Shown in pieces: positions 59,844-64,000 of a DNA stretch of 64,000 bases. Source of the stretch: Chitinophaga flava (GTDB lineage: Bacteria > Bacteroidota > Bacteroidia > Chitinophagales > Chitinophagaceae); contig NZ_QFFJ01000001.1 in assembly GCF_003308995.1 (NCBI RefSeq), positions 1,860,001 through 1,924,000 on the forward strand, given 5' to 3'. The position numbers were made by a program, and so were the translations under genes. Each line of letters opens with the position of its first letter. Position 1 is the stretch's first letter. The notes under the pieces were generated by a model that saw nothing but the letters and a program-made list of their open reading frames with translations, had not been told where the DNA came from and ran no database searches.

Positions 59844-62651
59844 TTGAGCCCCTCAGAAAACTCCAGATATATATTCTGTATTACGCTGTTATATGCGTAT
59901 ATATGTGTAACAGGAAATGTCTGTGCACAAGGTGTTATGCGTATACAACAACGACATGCACAAATAAGTTCAGGATCTGCACTTACACTATTGGCAATTA
60001 TCAGTAACCATACGGCAAAAAGTATTTCTTACCGGCCCATATTGTATTGCGCACCTTTTCAGCAAATCACATCCCAGCAACCGGAAGTAGTTATAGCAGC
60101 GGGAGACAGCGCTTTACTAACGGCCACCATATACATTCCCCGTGGTGCTGCCGCAGATAAAAATTATCTGATTACCTGGAAGGCAATCAGTACGGATCAC
60201 ACATTAATGGATAGCACAACTATCAGCCTGACACCTATAAATCGTATATCCCTGCAGGTACTGGAACCGGATATATATCTGCTGAGCGGAAAAAATGAAG
60301 CGGACGTAAGCTTGAAATGTAGTAATACAGGCAATATTTCACAAAAAGTAACGATCACTGTTACGGACCCTTTACAACCACAAAAAGAACTGACCTTATC
60401 AACGCTAACGGTAAATAGTTTTTCAGATACCATTCTACATTTCCGGATTAGAATACCTGGTGCATTAATGGCTAATACGCGTAATCAGCTACGTATTACA
60501 GGAAAAAATTCCAATAACGATATTATTACCACATTACCGGTCACTATATACAATGTGTCCAATCAACGTAACTATGCTGCAGACCAATCTCTGGATGGCA
60601 ATGTCACAGGCCCCGGACATACTGCCGCTATCTATAGCCGGATGACCGGTTCAGACTACCACTACCTGGAAGCACTGGCAGGAGGGCAGGCAAATCTGAC
60701 AGAAACTAAGACGTTAAGATATCAAGCGGATGCCCGTTACTTCACCCGCTCTCAAACCTGGATGCTGACCAATACTTTTATCAACTATCAAAGCCCTGCA
60801 TGTGACCTCACTGCCGGCAGCATCTTCCGGAGTTATGAAATGATGTTAAGCGGAAGAGGCGCAGTGGCAGTACTTACACCCGATACATTATTTAAATTTG
60901 AAGCCGGATATGTAAACGGGAATTACAATCTGGTAAGCAGTTTCACTGGAAACAATAATGAATTCTATACCCCCTACAATGCTTACTTTTTACACACGGC
61001 CACTCATTTCTCCGATGCTCTAAATGGAAATGCGCAATTTATCTTTCAACAAAATCCGCAGGAACTAAAAGATGATATACTGGGTGGAGGAAGTCTGGGC
61101 TGGCAATCCCAGGATGGAAAACACCAGATGGAAGGTGGCGCATACACCAGCTACAGCACCACACAGGAATATGAACATGATGGTAAAAATGCCCGCGGTT
61201 ATGCAGGGACATTTAATTATACCTATATCGGTAAAAGATGGCAGGGAGTATCTATTAATTATTACAGCACACCATTCTATGCCGGCACCCGAAAAGGTGT
61301 ATTGAACCTCGATCAGAAAATAATTTTCACACCCGGTGGAGGACAACCCTGGTACATACATTACAGTCAGTTTGGCGCCAATCCCCGGTATATATCCCCG
61401 GTATATAAAGGCTACTACGAGAACTATTCCCTGCGCACCCTGGAGCTCGGGACAACCAAAGCGCTCAATGAACACTGGCAATTGGGGTTGAAGCCTTATT
61501 ATTATGAAGAGCATACAGAGTATAACAATGGATTCAGCACAATTTCTCCAAACCTACAATCAATAAGGATTAGCGGAGACCTCCGCTATCAGGGACAGAA
61601 CGGACAACTTTTCTGGATCACTGCAGACATTGGATTCAATAAGGGTAACACTACCGCCTACACGAATTTTTTTGCTTTCAGGATCTATTCGGGCCTGACC
61701 TACAAACATTTTCTTTTAAATGCGTTTATCCAGCACGGCCCTTATCTGGCCGGTGAGATGAATCAATATCTCCTGCCAGGAAAAAAATACCAGTTGATTT
61801 CCATCAGTCCGGGTTATAGTGGACGCCTGTTTCGTAACAGGCTGTTTTTTCAGGTGTTCGATTATATTACTTATCAGAGTAGTTTTGAACGTTTATACAA
61901 TAACCTCTCTGTTAATACTACTTACAGGCTAAGCTCCCGGTTGACGCTGGAAGCCGGATACAACAGGATATATGGCGGTTTGGGTGAACAAATCAATGGA
62001 ATAGATATAGGAATCAGAAAACAATTTGGTAGTAGTAAGGCAGCATTGACAACTAATGGAACGTTGGATATTTTCTTTTTTGAAGATAATAACAGCAACT
62101 ATTTATTTGACCCTGGTGAGCATCCGGCAAGAAATGTAATGGTACGGATCAATCAGGAGGTTTTTGTTACCGGTAATGAAGGACGGATCACGTTTAAAAA
62201 CCTACCCAATGGTCCTGCAAAGATCTCCATATTATCTGCAGGGGGCTACTTTGCAAGCGACAGCATCATATCGGTGAATGGTAAAACACAGATACAAATT
62301 CCTTTACACAAAATAGGGGTAATTCAAGGGCATGTAATGCTGGAAAAAGAATCATTAAGTTATAGTACAGATGAAAGTGTAGCAGCAATAACCATTACGG
62401 CGAAAGACCCTACAGGAAGGATATTTGTGGCACGCACCAACGAAAATGGCATCTTTACATTATATGCTCCTTCCAATACTTATACCATTACTGTTGATCC
62501 CCAAGGTTTGCCTGAAAAGTATCAGTATATAGAACCTCCACAGCAAATTACATTAACCACCAGCACTCCTGTAAAAATAGGGTTGCGTATACAGGTGCAA
62601 AAACGCCCGGTGAAAGTGAAGAAATTTGGGAGCAGTACCGCAAAAAATTAG
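59844..62651 (+). CDS. Usher-like outer membrane protein (candidate)
   Basis: The only sensible start is TTG at 59844: an in-frame stop lies at 59829, and the codons after the TTG give a proper signal peptide (about 8-29, N-V-C-A-Q). The 935-residue protein has Ig-like domains (about 30-250), then a long region of alternating aromatic/polar strands typical of an outer-membrane barrel (about 265-735; G-Y-Y-E-N-Y-S-L-R, W-Q-L-G-L-K-P-Y-Y-Y). An SdrD_B-like domain follows (about 738-820; F-F-E-D-N-N-S-N-Y-L-F-D-P-G-E) and then a carboxypeptidase-regulatory-like domain (about 825-925). Size and the barrel plus C-terminal sandwich order recall fimbrial ushers. It is divergent from the pilin/chaperone operon. 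No FimD signature was recognised. Confidence 0.7.
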   Translation: MSPSENSRYIFCITLLYAYICVTGNVCAQGVMRIQQRHAQISSGSALTLLAIISNHTAKSISYRPILYCAPFQQITSQQPEVVIAAGDSALLTATIYIPRGAAADKNYLITWKAISTDHTLMDSTTISLTPINRISLQVLEPDIYLLSGKNEADVSLKCSNTGNISQKVTITVTDPLQPQKELTLSTLTVNSFSDTILHFRIRIPGALMANTRNQLRITGKNSNNDIITTLPVTIYNVSNQRNYAADQSLDGNVTGPGHTAAIYSRMTGSDYHYLEALAGGQANLTETKTLRYQADARYFTRSQTWMLTNTFINYQSPACDLTAGSIFRSYEMMLSGRGAVAVLTPDTLFKFEAGYVNGNYNLVSSFTGNNNEFYTPYNAYFLHTATHFSDALNGNAQFIFQQNPQELKDDILGGGSLGWQSQDGKHQMEGGAYTSYSTTQEYEHDGKNARGYAGTFNYTYIGKRWQGVSINYYSTPFYAGTRKGVLNLDQKIIFTPGGGQPWYIHYSQFGANPRYISPVYKGYYENYSLRTLELGTTKALNEHWQLGLKPYYYEEHTEYNNGFSTISPNLQSIRISGDLRYQGQNGQLFWITADIGFNKGNTTAYTNFFAFRIYSGLTYKHFLLNAFIQHGPYLAGEMNQYLLPGKKYQLISISPGYSGRLFRNRLFFQVFDYITYQSSFERLYNNLSVNTTYRLSSRLTLEAGYNRIYGGLGEQINGIDIGIRKQFGSSKAALTTNGTLDIFFFEDNNSNYLFDPGEHPARNVMVRINQEVFVTGNEGRITFKNLPNGPAKISILSAGGYFASDSIISVNGKTQIQIPLHKIGVIQGHVMLEKESLSYSTDESVAAITITAKDPTGRIFVARTNENGIFTLYAPSNTYTITVDPQGLPEKYQYIEPPQQITLTTSTPVKIGLRIQVQKRPVKVKKFGSSTAKN

Positions 62652-62659
62652 GGGAGAAG

Positions 62660-62696
62660 CAAAAAAGCTGCAGCTATGTTCCCACAGCTGCAGCTT
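62660..62696 (-). terminator. Terminator of the CsgG-like gene
   Basis: An 11-bp stem (AAGCTGCAGCT at 62665-62675, AGCTGCAGCTT at 62686-62696) has a 10-nt loop. The T run occurs on the minus strand (six bases at 62661-62666), so it ends the minus-strand transcript. Confidence 0.8.
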
Positions 62697-62713
62697 CTCA
62701 CGAAACAAAAAAT

Positions 62714-63541
62714 CTATTTCTGGAAAAAGAGTTTTTTGGGAGCTTCGGCAGTGAGCTCGCATCGGAGCGTAGCGCCGCTGGTGATCAGTTTGGTGATTTC
62801 GCCGGCTCCTTCCAGTACCGTACAAACGCTGAAATGTTCGTCTTCGATACGGGAAACCACGATTTTACCAACTGTTTTCTTACGGGTGATCTTTTTACCA
62901 TCCACATTCACTTCTACCGATTCATACACTTTAAACTCATCCCCTTCTCTCAATTCCACGGCTTTACCTGCGGAAAGCAGTACTTTGACCGCATCTCCAT
63001 AGGCGTTCTTCTCCTCAATGGAGGCGATGGAAGCCATCAGCTTGAAATTATCCTTTACAAATTTATCCAGGCGGCCACGGGTACCGAGTAAGGCATCGTT
63101 AAAAGCGTTTTTTCCTTTGCCTGTATTGGCGAAGTTGCCGGCAGCTATCAGCTCACCAGAATTAACGTCCATCACTTTTACATTGAAGATGATCTCCGTT
63201 TGCGAGGTTACGGTAGTACCCAGCACCGGCAGTTTGGACTGTTTCTGGTCCTCCATGACACTCACCACGTTGCCTACCAGCAGGTACTGGGCCTTCAGTT
63301 CCTTCATGGCAGTCAGCTGCGCATTTTCAGACGACTGGCCCTTTACCTGGTCGATGGCTTCCCGTTCTACAAAATCAAACCGTTTGGCACGCAGGAAAGC
63401 ATCTTCCACTGCATTCCGGATCGCAGCCTGGTGGCCGGTGCTGTCACTGCCTTTGAATACAATACCAATGAGCGGCTTGGTTTGACCAAAGGCACAGGAG
63501 GCCAGGAGTAATGCTGCAGCTGTAATAATATTCTTCTTCAT
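62714..63541 (-). CDS. CsgG/LpoB-like secreted protein, possible lipoprotein
   Basis: The start is placed at 63541 (M-K-K-N-I-I-T-A-A-A-L-L-L); the frame opens 10 codons earlier. The protein is 275 residues. The N-terminus ends L-A-S-C, a possible lipobox, though cleavage at A-F-G-Q is also possible. The body has the CsgG-type layout: I-G-I-V-F-K-G, A-V-E-D-A-F-L-R-A-K-R-F-D-F-V-E-R-E, A-Q-Y-L-L-V-G-N-V-V and I-I-F-N-V-K-V-M-D-V-N-S-G-E-L. CsgG makes the curli secretion pore, and many relatives are only periplasmic accessory lipoproteins. It is convergent with the usher-like gene, and no curli subunit is nearby. Confidence 0.82.
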   Translation of the reverse strand: MKKNIITAAALLLASCAFGQTKPLIGIVFKGSDSTGHQAAIRNAVEDAFLRAKRFDFVEREAIDQVKGQSSENAQLTAMKELKAQYLLVGNVVSVMEDQKQSKLPVLGTTVTSQTEIIFNVKVMDVNSGELIAAGNFANTGKGKNAFNDALLGTRGRLDKFVKDNFKLMASIASIEEKNAYGDAVKVLLSAGKAVELREGDEFKVYESVEVNVDGKKITRKKTVGKIVVSRIEDEHFSVCTVLEGAGEITKLITSGATLRCELTAEAPKKLFFQK

Positions 63542-64000
63542 ATCAGATTGGACCGGAGGCTTTATTGTCATCCGGATTTGTTGGCTATAAGTTTTTCTGG
63601 CTCAAATTTAGTCAAAAACGTATATACTACGCAGTTATTATGTCTACCGGCAATTGTACCGGAAACAAACTGAATTTTAACAAGGTTTTAAGCATTCCGG
63701 GCCTTCCAGCTTCAACAGCCCCATCCGGCACAAAAATTCCTTTTTCCTGAACCGGAATATTCATTAGCGGTTTGTAAACAACATTGGGTTCACGTTGTTT
63801 TAAAAAACAGACAGGTCCAAAAAGACAGATCGCTACAAAGCTTCAGCCCGTCAGTAAAAGTTAGCTATCCATACTAAATTTTATTTTACAATATTCTCAA
63901 AAAAAACTAAATTAGAAGAAGTGTTGATGTATAAACACAATATGATACATCATCACTAAGAGAAGCAAAAAACAACCCCATCCCTTCCGAAAGCAATCAT
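63542..64000. other. Terminal stretch without a convincing gene
   Basis: About 460 AT-rich bases. A minus-strand -7 element (TAAATTTG, plus-strand 63603-63610) lies 62 bases upstream of the CsgG-like start and is its likely promoter. An open frame at 63565-63750 has no recognisable character. Nothing else was seen up to the window edge. Confidence 0.5.

Noticed and set aside
62714..63541. Curli secretion system based on the CsgG-like gene
   Set aside because: No CsgA/B-type repeat protein, CsgE or CsgF is nearby. The gene is convergent with, not part of, the pilin/chaperone cluster.

Overview
The window comes from a Bacteroidota chromosome, most likely Chitinophagaceae (Chitinophaga-like). 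The main evidence is three SusC/SusD outer-membrane pairs, an ECF sigma/FecR pair, lipoprotein and signal-peptide types ending in AQ, and promoters of the Bacteroidota form TTTG-N19-21-TAnnTTTG. No insertion sequence, prophage or CRISPR array is visible. A single tRNA-Asp(GTC) gene lies at 17187-17260.

Layout. 1-5033: the end of a sensor kinase, then a SusC/SusD pair. 5094-11000: a MORN-repeat/cytochrome c fusion, a START-like protein, a patatin, an FtsX-type permease and an unrecognised zinc-ribbon protein. 11062-14753: an OmpR-type response regulator and kinase, a Usp-like protein and a bestrophin-like channel. 14859-18543: a ROK regulator, a DUF1266 protein, the tRNA and an AidA/PixA-like inclusion-body protein. 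18697-21915: a Tricorn-like protease. 22080-30354, nearly all on the minus strand: a small secreted protein, SDR, pirin, amidohydrolase, SnoaL-like protein, Crp/Fnr regulator, DUF2911/TPR protein, a small membrane protein and a flavin monooxygenase. 30503-31066: a monooxygenase-fold membrane protein. 31117-40204: an ECF sigma factor, FecR anti-sigma factor, STN-type SusC, SusD, a DUF1735-like lipoprotein and a metzincin lipoprotein, which together form one sigma-controlled uptake locus. 40332-41192: an internally deleted DUF1016/YhcG protein. 41322-46314: an aldo/keto reductase remnant, then aldo/keto reductase, VOC protein, Old Yellow Enzyme, cyclase and a second aldo/keto reductase. 46346-51065: a third SusC/SusD pair bracketed by two related hairpins. 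51080-55692: an RHS toxin and its probable immunity protein. 55840-57227: an AraC regulator divergent from an AhpD-like protein. 57244-62651: a cluster that looks like a chaperone/usher-style surface-fibre system. 62714-63541: a CsgG-like lipoprotein.

The strongest candidate for an undescribed system is 57244-62651. It encodes two secreted proteins sharing a pilin-like domain that ends in the same Y-x-[IV]-T-N-P strand, a two-domain periplasmic chaperone-like protein, and a divergently transcribed 935-residue predicted outer-membrane barrel with Ig-like domains in front and SdrD_B/carboxypeptidase-regulatory-like domains behind. The roles are inferred from architecture, not from recognised family membership.

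Two paired DNA elements suggest local regulons. A 17-bp direct-repeat element lies upstream of both the pirin and SnoaL/amidohydrolase transcription units. A palindromic GGGG/CCCC element occurs on both sides of the VOC gene in the reductase cluster. All family names were assigned by reading the sequence; no database was consulted.
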